Below, piece by piece: positions 1 to 6,951 of a stretch of 19,805 nucleotides of DNA. Made by a program: the position numbers and the translations under genes. How positions within the stretch are numbered: the stretch's first letter is position 1; the number at the start of each line of letters is the position of its first letter. The DNA is taken from assembly GCA_050114795.1 (NCBI GenBank), contig JASFRS010000026.1, positions 1 through 19,805 on the forward strand. The letters are read 5' to 3'. The stretch comes from JASFRS01 sp050114795 (GTDB taxonomy: Bacteria > Pseudomonadota > Alphaproteobacteria > Sphingomonadales > CAKZYD01). Below the pieces are notes generated by a model. It did not search any database, had not been told where the DNA came from, and was given only the letters and a program-made list of their open reading frames with translations.

Positions 1-1
1 T

Positions 2-91
2 CGTCGTGCCGATAGCGTCAAATCTAGGCGTTTGGATTTTACTTCTACTTCCAAACACAAACCGCCTAGTCCGGGCAAACAGAGTGACTAA
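2..91 (+). CDS. C-terminal tail of an unidentified plus-strand protein (partial)
   Basis: An open frame runs in from the window edge and ends at TAA 89-91, giving about 29 residues that are basic and rich in Ser and Pro, ending PPSPGKQSD. Such tails are common on RNA-binding proteins, helicases and GTPases, but nothing identifies the family. The main support for a real gene is indirect: a good intrinsic terminator on the same strand begins 48 bases after the stop. Another frame is open to 173, but it would end past the terminator T-run, so it is less likely. An imperfect inverted repeat (24-36 with 50-69) lies inside this tail. Confidence 0.35.
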   Translation, partial: RRADSVKSRRLDFTSTSKHKPPSPGKQSD

Positions 92-138
92 CCCGTACCG
101 GTTTATCCCTCATCGTACAAAACTCATTTCCATGCTTG

Positions 139-171
139 GGCAAGGCAGTGCCGCTTGCCGTTTGTTTTTTT
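139..171 (+). terminator. Intrinsic (Rho-independent) terminator of the upstream plus-strand gene
   Basis: GGCAAG (139-144) pairs with CTTGCC (154-159), and an inner GGC/GCC can pair as well. The stem is followed by TTTG and seven T (165-171). This GC-rich stem with a T-tract is the classic intrinsic terminator form. It points to transcription arriving from the left edge and ending here. Confidence 0.75.
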
Positions 172-439
172 AACCCCTCACCCCGACCCTCTCCCTGCCA
201 CTTTTGGATTTTGGGGGGAGAGGGAGGGCAAATTGCGCTATGTGGTATCGCGGGGTTCCGCTTTATTTTTTAGTCCCTCAGGCGCCGGGCGGTCGCATCC
301 GCTCCCTTGGCTCGCGCAAAAAGTTGCGCGGGCCCCATTTTTCGATTTTGGCAGGCCAGTACAACCCCAACTATGGGGTCGTGGGGAGCACTTAAGTAAC
401 TCCCTCTCCCCTTGTGGGAGAGGGCCGGGGTGAGGGGTT
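172..439. repeat. 268-bp non-coding inverted-repeat element (REP/MITE-like)
   Basis: The ends are near-perfect 24-bp inverted repeats (172-195 against 416-439, one mismatch). Each end is also a hairpin of its own, with an identical perfect 9-bp stem CCCTCTCCC/GGGAGAGGG at 187-195/216-224 and at 402-410/416-424. The core holds short G/C-rich runs and no credible gene; the frames that cross it encode only artefactual PHPGPLPQGERE-like peptides. This C-rich motif is widespread between genes in many proteobacterial genomes, and spurious protein entries come from it. The element starts at the last T of the terminator and ends 13 bases before the stop codon of the neighbouring minus-strand gene. 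No target-site duplication is visible. Mobility in trans by a transposase is inference. Confidence 0.75.
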
Positions 440-452
440 TGATTCAATGAAA

Positions 453-1529
453 TTACCGGGGCGCGAATATATTATGAGCACTCGATCCTAGCACCAATTC
501 CGCCACCAAATCCGCCGCCGCGGGTGCCGTTTGAATACCCCAGCCACCTTGGCCGACGCACCAGAAAAAGCCCTCTGCATCAGGGGCAAAGCCATAGACC
601 GGCAGCTTGTCTTCCACAAAGGTTCGCAAGCCCGCCCATTTGGCTTCAACATGCGGCACTGTGAGTTTGGTGCGGGCCTCCAAGCGGGCGATTAAGGTTG
701 CGATGTCCAATTCCTCTGGCTGCGCGTCACAGGCGGGGCTAGGTGTTTCATCAGCGGGGCTTGCGAGAATGCCGCCGCTTTCCGGCTTGAAATAGAATTG
801 CTCTTCAATATCCAATGTTAATGGCCAATTCGGATCGACGTCCATTTGCGGCTTAAAGGTAATAATCGTCCGCCGCTTTGGCATCAAACCAACAGGCTTC
901 ACGCCCGCAAGCGCTGCGATTGCATCGCCCCAAGCACCGGCTGCATTAATAATGATAGGCGCCTCGAAACGACCTTGGGTGGTTTCAACACGCCACATTT
1001 GACCAACACGCTGCAAACTCTGCACACGGGCAGATGTTTTCACTTTACCCCCATGCGTACGAATGCCTTTTATGAAGTGCTGATGTACGGCATGGACATC
1101 AATATCAGAACAGTCAGGGTCATAGACTGCACCGATAAGCTGATCGGCATGTAAGACCGGCTGTGCCTTTAACACCTCTTCAGCACCTAATTGGGAAACC
1201 CGCGGGCAGGTTTTTTGGAAGTCCTCAAGCATGACCGCCATTTTTGCTTCCTGCCCCGACCAGGCCACATGCAGGCAGCCACGTTTATGCACAAAGGGCA
1301 CATCACCTGCGTTAAAAAGGAAATCTTTGGATGCCGTAGTCAAAGGCTGAATTTTAGGACCTCCATAAGTCTCCGCATAAAAAGCCGCAGACCGCCCCGT
1401 GGTGTGATAAGCAAGCTGCTCCTCAGCCTCTAAAATCAGAACACGGCCATGACGACTTAGGCCATAGCCTGCGGATGCGCCTGCAATCCCGCCACCGATG
1501 ATGATAAAATCTGCCGTGTTGTGACTCAT
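453..1529 (-). CDS. FAD-dependent D-amino-acid dehydrogenase-like oxidoreductase (DAO family, DauA-like)
   Basis: This is a flavoprotein of the D-amino-acid oxidase/dehydrogenase family, about 358 residues. The N-terminus carries the FAD-binding Rossmann motif GGGIAG (12-17), with the ribose-binding acidic residue at the end of the second strand (LILEAE). Family blocks follow: TTGRSAA, NAAGAW, PKRR, FYFKPE, WAGLRTF and the C-terminal GQGGWGIQT. The overall pattern strongly resembles D-arginine dehydrogenase (DauA) of Pseudomonas, which oxidises D-amino acids to 2-oxo acids and passes electrons to a quinone rather than to oxygen. Compared from memory with that enzyme, the catalytic Arg and Tyr blocks are kept, but the active-site His and the Glu that grips the guanidinium group appear to be Phe50 and Cys85, so the substrate is probably not D-arginine. 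ATG 1529 is chosen; a TTG at 1535 has a better-spaced AAGG and could be the true start. It is divergent from hisN across a short shared promoter region. Confidence 0.85.
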   Translation of the reverse strand: MSHNTADFIIIGGGIAGASAGYGLSRHGRVLILEAEEQLAYHTTGRSAAFYAETYGGPKIQPLTTASKDFLFNAGDVPFVHKRGCLHVAWSGQEAKMAVMLEDFQKTCPRVSQLGAEEVLKAQPVLHADQLIGAVYDPDCSDIDVHAVHQHFIKGIRTHGGKVKTSARVQSLQRVGQMWRVETTQGRFEAPIIINAAGAWGDAIAALAGVKPVGLMPKRRTIITFKPQMDVDPNWPLTLDIEEQFYFKPESGGILASPADETPSPACDAQPEELDIATLIARLEARTKLTVPHVEAKWAGLRTFVEDKLPVYGFAPDAEGFFWCVGQGGWGIQTAPAAADLVAELVLGSSAHNIFAPR

Positions 1530-1624
1530 GCTCAATTTTTGCCTTGCTATTTAAAGCGACTTGAAGCTTTAGCGGCAATGTGGTCTTTATCGCTCAGCAT
1601 CTCAAGCCGTTTTTAGGAAAAAAC

Positions 1625-2407
1625 ATGACCTTCACTAAAGAAGAAGATCGCCTTTTGAGTCTGGAGCTTGCCCGTTGCGCGGCAAAAGCCATTGCGCCTT
1701 ATTTTCGCAATGCGCCAGACATCGAAAATAAGGCGGCTGGCGGCCACTATGACCCTGTTACCGAAGGCGATAAGGCCGCTGAACGCGCCATCCGTGCACT
1801 GCTGGAACAGGAACGTCCGGATGACGCCATATTGGGTGAAGAATATGGCTTGAGCGAAGGGAAAAGCGGACGCACCTGGGTGATTGACCCAATTGATGGG
1901 ACGCGCGCTTTTGTATCCGGATTGCCCATTTGGGGGACGCTCGTGGGCTTGCGCGATGAAGACAAAGCCCTGGTGGGAACAGCCGCCCAACCGTTTGTCG
2001 GTGATTTTTTCTCAGGCGGGGAAGGCGCTTTCCTGAATGACGCGCCAATTTCAACGCGAACCTGCACATCCCTAAGCGGCGCGCGCATCGCCACGACGGA
2101 CCCAGAGCTGTTTTCAAAAGCCGAATTGGATGCCTTTGAAGCTGTATCGGCCCGCGCACCATTAAGAAGGCTTGGGCTTGACTGGTATGCTTATGGCCAC
2201 CTGGCCGCAGGGCATTTGGATGTGGTCATTGAATCAGGTTTGAAAGCCCATGATATTCTTGCCCTTATCCCGATCATCGAAGCCGCCGGAGGGTTGGTTA
2301 CAGATTGGAGGGGCAACAGCGTTTTGGAAGGCGGGCAGGTTCTCGCTGTAGGTGACCCCAAACTTCTGGACGAAGTCTTGGTTTTACTGGCTGGGGCCGC
2401 TCTTTAA
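1625..2407 (+). CDS. hisN: Histidinol-phosphatase, inositol-monophosphatase family (HisN)
   Basis: This is a 260-residue Mg2+-dependent phosphatase of the IMPase superfamily. The metal-binding motifs are all present: GEE (71-73), DPIDGT (88-93, metal ligands D88 and D91) and the C-terminal D210 in LKAHD, followed by GGLVTDW. The segments WVIDPIDGTRAFVSGLPIWG and the LAAGHLD...GLKAHD...IPIIEAAGG block match the HisN type of histidinol-phosphatase rather than general inositol phosphatases or CysQ. The predicted reaction is histidinol phosphate to histidinol, the penultimate step of histidine synthesis, in the cytoplasm. ATG 1625 is preceded by AGGA at 1615-1618 with six-base spacing; the longer GTG frame from 1580 has no such site. 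The 3' end overlaps the convergent hydrolase gene by 24 bases. No other his genes are nearby, as is usual for scattered his genes. A broader sugar- or inositol-phosphate substrate cannot be ruled out. Confidence 0.85.
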   Translation: MTFTKEEDRLLSLELARCAAKAIAPYFRNAPDIENKAAGGHYDPVTEGDKAAERAIRALLEQERPDDAILGEEYGLSEGKSGRTWVIDPIDGTRAFVSGLPIWGTLVGLRDEDKALVGTAAQPFVGDFFSGGEGAFLNDAPISTRTCTSLSGARIATTDPELFSKAELDAFEAVSARAPLRRLGLDWYAYGHLAAGHLDVVIESGLKAHDILALIPIIEAAGGLVTDWRGNSVLEGGQVLAVGDPKLLDEVLVLLAGAAL

Positions 2408-3346
2408 AAAACGCATGATGTGACCTAAGACTTGCGAACGCAACTCACCCCGCTCCTTCAGCAGTTCATGGCGCGCACCGGGGATGGTTTCTAATGTCGC
2501 ATGAGGCAGTCGCGCGGTAAAAGCTTTAACATCCTCATTATCTACAACTCGGTCCGCCCCGGCGCATAACACAAGTGTTGGCGTTTTAATCGCTTCTGGA
2601 AATCCGGGGCTTTGAAGCCGCTCATTTGACCGTCGCGCGGCACGCAGCCAACCATAAGTAATCCCACCCATCGCAAGATCAGGGTTCAAATCAATGGCAG
2701 CCTCTTCATCACGAAAGCGGGCGATATCTGATGTGAGATAATCTGCGCGCTCAAGACTTCTCCGCTTCTCACCATAATCCCCCTGCCCTGGCAAATATGC
2801 TGTGCAGAAGCCGATGCCACACATTATATTTTCCCACACCTCCATCAGCCAGCCCGGTAAAGGCACTTGCGCAATCCCCATCATCGGCGCAAGTGCGACA
2901 GCCTTTTCAAAAAAGCCTGGCTGGTCATGGAGATTATGAAACATCATATGAGCACCAAGGCTGTGGCCCATGACATAATATGGTCCTGGCATTTTGGCCT
3001 TCACCACGGATTTTAGGAAAGCGCTTAGATCCGCACGGCGCAAATCAAAATCTAATTGATGGTCTTTATATGGATTCTTACACATTCGCCCGGACAAGCC
3101 TTGGCCTCGCCAATCCATAGTCGCGATATGGAAACCGCGTTCGCTTAAATCCGCATAGGTCTCAAAATGTTTTTCAATGAATTCACTGCGACCATTGAGA
3201 AAGACGATCGTGCCGCGCCCATTTTCACCTTGCGGTATCCAGGTGCCATAGCGCAAAGGCGCGTCGTCAGCGCCTTTGAAATAGCCAATGCGCCCACCAA
3301 CCGGGGCGCTTTGGCGCCTACGCTTTAAATTCCGTTCCTCACCCAT
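2384..3346 (-). CDS. Alpha/beta hydrolase, lysophospholipase / monoacylglycerol lipase type
   Basis: A 320-residue serine hydrolase of the Hydrolase_4 (PldB/monoglyceride lipase) group. The nucleophile elbow is GHSLG with Ser129, the acid is Asp265 in GADRVVD, and the base is His293 in GARHELL, so the triad is complete. The MDWRGQGLSGR segment (77-87) is typical of this group. There is no signal peptide or membrane segment, so a cytoplasmic lysophospholipase or lipid-ester hydrolase is likely; the exact substrate is unknown. A basic N-terminus (KRRRQ) precedes the fold. The start at 3346 lacks a strong Shine-Dalgarno site. Its last 24 bases overlap the end of hisN on the opposite strand, and upstream it is separated from tadG by a terminator hairpin. 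Confidence 0.8.
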   Translation of the reverse strand: MGEERNLKRRRQSAPVGGRIGYFKGADDAPLRYGTWIPQGENGRGTIVFLNGRSEFIEKHFETYADLSERGFHIATMDWRGQGLSGRMCKNPYKDHQLDFDLRRADLSAFLKSVVKAKMPGPYYVMGHSLGAHMMFHNLHDQPGFFEKAVALAPMMGIAQVPLPGWLMEVWENIMCGIGFCTAYLPGQGDYGEKRRSLERADYLTSDIARFRDEEAAIDLNPDLAMGGITYGWLRAARRSNERLQSPGFPEAIKTPTLVLCAGADRVVDNEDVKAFTARLPHATLETIPGARHELLKERGELRSQVLGHIMRFLKSGPSQ

Positions 3347-3397
3347 GAATCACAGATAACCCGCTGCGCGTTTTGAGAGAAGTACAATTTTCAAAAG

Positions 3398-3440
3398 AAA
3401 ACGGCGACCCAAAAATGAGCCGCCGTTTTGCGTTTTTTTC
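3398..3440 (-). terminator. Hairpin terminator downstream of tadG, usable on both strands
   Basis: AAAACGGCG (3398-3406) pairs exactly with CGCCGTTTT (3421-3429) across a 14-base loop. On the minus strand the stem ends in TTTTCTTTT and lies 17 bases after the tadG stop codon, so it most likely ends the tadG transcript before the hydrolase gene. On the plus strand a seven-T run (3433-3439) follows, so it could also stop read-through from hisN. Confidence 0.75.
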
Positions 3441-3446
3441 TATCCC

Positions 3447-5231
3447 TTATTTGGAAAGGCGAAGTTCTGCTAAATTCGTCGCCACCGCCTGGAAAATACG
3501 GTCCAGTTCATCAGAACTTGGTGCATAGAAATAAAAGGGTTCACCAGGTTCCGTAGCCACATCCTTCATCAACTGCTCTTGCGAGCTGGAATTTACAGCA
3601 AATTGGATCGTATAAATGAGAACATCATCATTCTTAACGTTCTCTGCGACCTCTCTCAGACGATCCTCGCGCATAGAAGTATAGCTGAGTGATCGGTTAT
3701 ATGCGTCACCGGCACGGGTTGTATTTGTCCCGTCCGACAAAAGGACAATGGCACGTGTTCGATTGGAAGCAGTGGCTCCCAAAGGGTTCGTTGCGCTCTC
3801 AGTGAACGGCACGCCGGGTGATATCACACGCCAAGCCCAGGCCAGGCCTTGGGGAATGTTCGTATAACTGCCTGACAAGGCATTCACGTTATCAATTGCG
3901 TCAATGACATTCGCTTTGCCGTTTTCAAGCTTGGTGATGCCGCTTACCGGGCATGGTGTACATTCATGACCATGTCGCATCGCAATAGACAAATCGCAAT
4001 ACCCACCATATTGAGGATCACCTTCTGACCCCATTGGCATCCAGCCAATCCAGTCCTTATAGGATGGGCCATAATTCTCAATCGGGCCATCAATATGATC
4101 GGCAGCACTGTTAAGGTCAGAACTGGAATTCAACCCTGATGGGGTTGAATCATTATATTGGGCCATGTGCCCGTTAAAGGAATAGCGCGCATAGACACAA
4201 CCACTCCAGCCCGGAGGCGGCGGTGCCAATAACGGTACATCCGAATTATGCGCATAATAAAGCTTAGTCAGCGGATTTTGATAATAATAAGAACTGCGGT
4301 GAGAGTCTGAGTTCAATACAAACCGCTCATGCGCAGTAGAAGGCGCACCTGATGGCGTCGGACCTTCATCATTATAGGAATCACTAGGCGCCCAATAGTC
4401 CGCAGCCAAATCGTAAGAATAGGTATAACTGTCCTGATCATAAGGATTACCTGCAGCTGATGAAAGGCCAACAGCTTTCCAGGCCATACCATCGCCACCA
4501 TATGAGCTTAATGACGGAAATGTCAGCGGGCTACCGCCCGCATCTTCGCCATAGGTCGTGCCTTGATTCGTGACATTGACTTTACCGGCCCAGGGGACCA
4601 CACCGACTCGCACCAACGTTGAGGGAGGATCACCATAAATAATATCGACGAGCTTTTTTGCCGCTTTTTTAGCTGCGTTGATTCGGCTTATAGATTCTCC
4701 GGGCACATCGCTCAACATTGAACCGGAAATATCAATGGCAAGCACGACATCTATGGGAACACTACGCCTTGTACTTGTTCCCGATGCGGAAACTGTAACA
4801 GTATCCACACCCACAAGACGCATGAAAGTCGTCGGCATTGTTGCCGTCGCTGAGACTTGCAATGAACCCGCCGTCTCATTAGCAGCGATAACGGGTCCCG
4901 TTACCGTCGAATCGAGATAACCTGGTGGGAAATTGGCCTCAAAATAGTTCACCACGTCCTGATCACGATGATCGGAAAAGAAGACGCGCCCACCAGCAAG
5001 GGCAGCCGCATCTACCGCAGCCCCTAATTCACTTTTCAATAAATGGGACTTGGTCACGTCAAAAGCCATGCCGATGCTCAACATAATGGGGATAAGGCCC
5101 ATGCCGACCATGACTGCAGACAGGCCTCGTTGATCGCTTAAGAATTCGCGCATTGAGTATTTGCTATACTTTGGCTCAAAAGCAGCGAAACCCTTTAAAA
5201 ACCGCTTATAATTAGCCATGAGCTTTCTCAT
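3447..5231 (-). CDS. tadG: TadG-like pilus-assembly protein with TadE/G N-terminus and von Willebrand factor A domain
   Basis: This is a 594-residue envelope protein. A basic 35-residue cytoplasmic stretch is followed by the RGLSAVMVG...IPIM segment (about 36-58), the single hydrophobic TadE/G-like helix. Next is the usual ...KSELGAAVDAAALAGGR block. The VWA domain starts near residue 157 with an intact MIDAS motif D167-x-S169-x-S171, and the later strand LLSDG places the partner acidic residue at D500. Between them lies a long extra segment (about 200-430) very rich in Tyr, Ser, Asn and Gly, with several cysteines including HECTPCP. In Tad systems TadG-type proteins are thought to span the periplasm or sit at the pilus base or surface; metal-dependent adhesion is inferred from the VWA fold. 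It is divergent from cpaA. The AAGGA before ATG 5231 leaves no spacing, so Met5 (5219), or coupling to a tiny upstream ORF, may set the real start. A hairpin terminator follows. Confidence 0.85.
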   Translation of the reverse strand: MRKLMANYKRFLKGFAAFEPKYSKYSMREFLSDQRGLSAVMVGMGLIPIMLSIGMAFDVTKSHLLKSELGAAVDAAALAGGRVFFSDHRDQDVVNYFEANFPPGYLDSTVTGPVIAANETAGSLQVSATATMPTTFMRLVGVDTVTVSASGTSTRRSVPIDVVLAIDISGSMLSDVPGESISRINAAKKAAKKLVDIIYGDPPSTLVRVGVVPWAGKVNVTNQGTTYGEDAGGSPLTFPSLSSYGGDGMAWKAVGLSSAAGNPYDQDSYTYSYDLAADYWAPSDSYNDEGPTPSGAPSTAHERFVLNSDSHRSSYYYQNPLTKLYYAHNSDVPLLAPPPPGWSGCVYARYSFNGHMAQYNDSTPSGLNSSSDLNSAADHIDGPIENYGPSYKDWIGWMPMGSEGDPQYGGYCDLSIAMRHGHECTPCPVSGITKLENGKANVIDAIDNVNALSGSYTNIPQGLAWAWRVISPGVPFTESATNPLGATASNRTRAIVLLSDGTNTTRAGDAYNRSLSYTSMREDRLREVAENVKNDDVLIYTIQFAVNSSSQEQLMKDVATEPGEPFYFYAPSSDELDRIFQAVATNLAELRLSK

Positions 5232-5269
5232 TCCTTGTTTTTAGAGGTTGGTCCAACCACATCCTGCAT
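5228..5269 (-). CDS. Possible 13-codon leader ORF overlapping the tadG start
   Basis: ATG 5269-5267 opens a 13-codon frame, MQDVVGPTSKNKE, that ends in TGA (5230-5228) overlapping the tadG ATG as ATGA. A purine-rich AAGGGGAAGGG (5286-5276) sits six bases upstream of its start, a far better ribosome site than the one in front of tadG, where AAGGA touches the ATG. Translational coupling would explain how tadG is initiated. This is too short for any coding statistic and may be chance. Confidence 0.22.
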   Translation of the reverse strand: MQDVVGPTSKNKE

Positions 5270-5538
5270 TTACCGCCCTTCCCCTTAACAAAGCATTACA
5301 TTGTGCATCTGACCGCAAATATTAAAAACACCAATGAAAATATAAACTTAAGCGCATTTTATTAAAATTTTCAGAAGCTTTGAGCCAAGCTAATCATAAA
5401 TTGGGCTAAGGTTTAATGCCGCTCTTTACCGCTTATTAATGAGCGTTGTGCCTTATTGCTCCAAAATGAGGCATTGAAAGATTTGCCCCCAAATAATGAC
5501 GCTGTTGAAGCGCCCATATAAAAAGTGAAGGACTGGTA
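5232..5538. promoter_or_regulatory. 307-bp AT-rich divergent promoter region between tadG and cpaA
   Basis: No protein gene of useful size exists on the plus strand here: the ATG frames stop within 4 to 12 codons, and no Flp pilin is encoded. The region must carry the promoters for both tadG (minus) and the cpaA-tadF run (plus). Visible elements are TTAA-N7-TTAC at 5285-5299, one mismatch from the TTAA-N7-TTAA half-site pair used by CtrA in Alphaproteobacteria, and a small inverted repeat TGCCT/AGGCA (5449-5453 and 5469-5473). AAGGA (5528-5532) is the cpaA ribosome site. I could not assign clear -35/-10 boxes. Confidence 0.5.
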
Positions 5539-6054
5539 ATGTTGGCTCAGGCGGCCGTGTTCTTATCCATTTCGACGTTGGTCATGCTGTTGGTCTATGC
5601 AGCACGCAGTGACTTGGCGTCTTTTCGGATTCCAAATGCGATTTCCCTGACATTATTATTGACCGCCCCCTTGTTCTGGTGGGCATTGGACAGTCATCCC
5701 AATCTGGTCTTCGCAGGTGTCTGGCCCTCACTTCTAACAGCACTAGTTGTCTTCGCCATTGGCTTCGGTCTTTTCGCAACGGGTCTTATGGGTGCTGGTG
5801 ATGTGAAGCTCATGTCAGTACTGGCATTGTGGATCGGACCAGCTTTTGCAGCGCGCATTTTCACTTTGATCGTTTTAGCAGGCGGCGTCGTAGCATTGAT
5901 CATTGCAATACGCGCTCTGCTTAAGCGGCGTGCGACACAAGATGGGAGCAAACACTCCCCTATTGGCAAACAACATGTGCCCTATGGCGTCGCAATCGCT
6001 TTTGGGGGTTGGGTTTTTTCAGGCCAACTCATTCTTAACGCTTTAGCGCAATAG
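5539..6054 (+). CDS. cpaA: Prepilin peptidase CpaA/TadV (A24 aspartic protease)
   Basis: A 171-residue polytopic membrane peptidase. The two catalytic aspartates are visible: D25 in SDLASFRIPN and D88 in the GAGDVKLM motif (85-92). The IPN following the first Asp and the late VPYGVAIAFGG helix are family marks. At this size it has only the peptidase core and lacks the N-terminal methyltransferase domain of PilD, as expected for Tad-type enzymes. It cleaves Flp prepilin and the TadE/TadF-type pseudopilins after a Gly, at the cytoplasmic face of the inner membrane. AAGGA at 5528-5532, six bases before the ATG, fixes the start. It is the first gene of the ten-gene run to tadF, with cpaB 30 bases downstream. 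Confidence 0.93.
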   Translation: MLAQAAVFLSISTLVMLLVYAARSDLASFRIPNAISLTLLLTAPLFWWALDSHPNLVFAGVWPSLLTALVVFAIGFGLFATGLMGAGDVKLMSVLALWIGPAFAARIFTLIVLAGGVVALIIAIRALLKRRATQDGSKHSPIGKQHVPYGVAIAFGGWVFSGQLILNALAQ

Positions 6055-6084
6055 TAAAGACTGAGATTCTCAAGGAGTGCCCAA

Positions 6085-6948
6085 ATGGACGTGCGCAAAC
6101 TCATATTGGTGATAGTCGCCATCGCAATCGCAGGTATCGCAGCCTTATTGGCGCGTTCCATGGTGAACACCAACCAACCGGTTGCCGCCGAGGTGGTTCA
6201 GGTTGAAGCCCCCAGAGCGCCCTCCACCGAAATCATGGTTGCCGCCGTGCCTCTTCCGCTTGGAAAGCTGGTTGAAGAAAAAGACGTAGCTTGGAAAGCT
6301 TGGCCTGAGGATGGTGTTGACCAAAATTATATCCTTAAAGAGAATTTTGATACGACGAATCTGATCGGCAAAGTCGTCCGCCATTCGATGGTCGAAGGTG
6401 AACCCGTGACATTGCGTAAACTGGTCGGCCCTGGCCAGCGCGGATTTCTCGCAGCGGTCTTAGGTCCGGGCATGCGGGCTGTCACGGTTCCCGTCAACCA
6501 GACGACCGGCATCGCAGGCTTTATTTTCCCAGGCGATCGTGTCGATCTAATCTTGACACATTTAGTGAAAGACGCCCGCAATCAAGAACGCCAGGCCAGC
6601 GAGACTGTGCTTTATAACGTACGTGTGCTCGCGGTCGATCGGGATACAAACGATCTCAATAACGCACCAAAAGTCGCATCCACAGTTACACTGGAAGTTA
6701 CGCCGAAGATTGCGGAGGTCATTTCCGTGCTCCGCAAATTGGGTGACTTATCCTTAAGCCTACGCAGCCTCGCCAGCACTGAAAGTGAGGCGGAAGGTCC
6801 CATTGTGAATGCAGATTTCTTTGCCAAGCGGCCGTCCTATACCTGGGACGCCGATGTAAGCGCCCTACTTCCCGATGTCGGGACGCGGAACACCTTGAAG
6901 GTGTCACGCGGGGCTGAAACCAAATCCGTTTCAACCGGAGGTCAATAA
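6085..6948 (+). CDS. cpaB: Flp pilus assembly protein CpaB/RcpC
   Basis: A 287-residue periplasmic protein anchored by an N-terminal hydrophobic helix (about 5-24). A SAF-type domain lies at about 48-115 (IMVAAVPLPLGKLVEEKDV...), followed by the RcpC block MRAVTVPVNQTTGIAGFIFPG (130-150). In Tad systems CpaB sits with the secretin CpaC and helps build or stabilise the outer-membrane channel; the SAF fold suggests carbohydrate, possibly peptidoglycan, contact. An AAGGAG ribosome site lies in CTCAAGGAGTGCCCAA before the ATG. The stop is only three bases from the cpaC start, showing operon organisation. Confidence 0.92.
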   Translation: MDVRKLILVIVAIAIAGIAALLARSMVNTNQPVAAEVVQVEAPRAPSTEIMVAAVPLPLGKLVEEKDVAWKAWPEDGVDQNYILKENFDTTNLIGKVVRHSMVEGEPVTLRKLVGPGQRGFLAAVLGPGMRAVTVPVNQTTGIAGFIFPGDRVDLILTHLVKDARNQERQASETVLYNVRVLAVDRDTNDLNNAPKVASTVTLEVTPKIAEVISVLRKLGDLSLSLRSLASTESEAEGPIVNADFFAKRPSYTWDADVSALLPDVGTRNTLKVSRGAETKSVSTGGQ

Positions 6949-6951
6949 GAC

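Noticed and set aside
187..224. Hairpins of the repeat element as terminators
   Set aside because: The stems are good but no T-run follows on either strand; the real terminator is at 139-171.
155..447. Open frames on both strands across the 172-439 repeat encoding PHPGPLPQGERE-like peptides
   Set aside because: They arise from the C-rich inverted repeat, a known source of spurious proteins; no ribosome site, and both strands are open for the same composition reason.
1580..1624. Longer hisN start at GTG 1580
   Set aside because: The extra 15 residues do not resemble the family, and AGGA is correctly spaced from ATG 1625.
5400..5530. Sigma-54 (-24/-12) promoter ahead of cpaA
   Set aside because: TTGCT is present but the upstream GG at the required spacing is missing.
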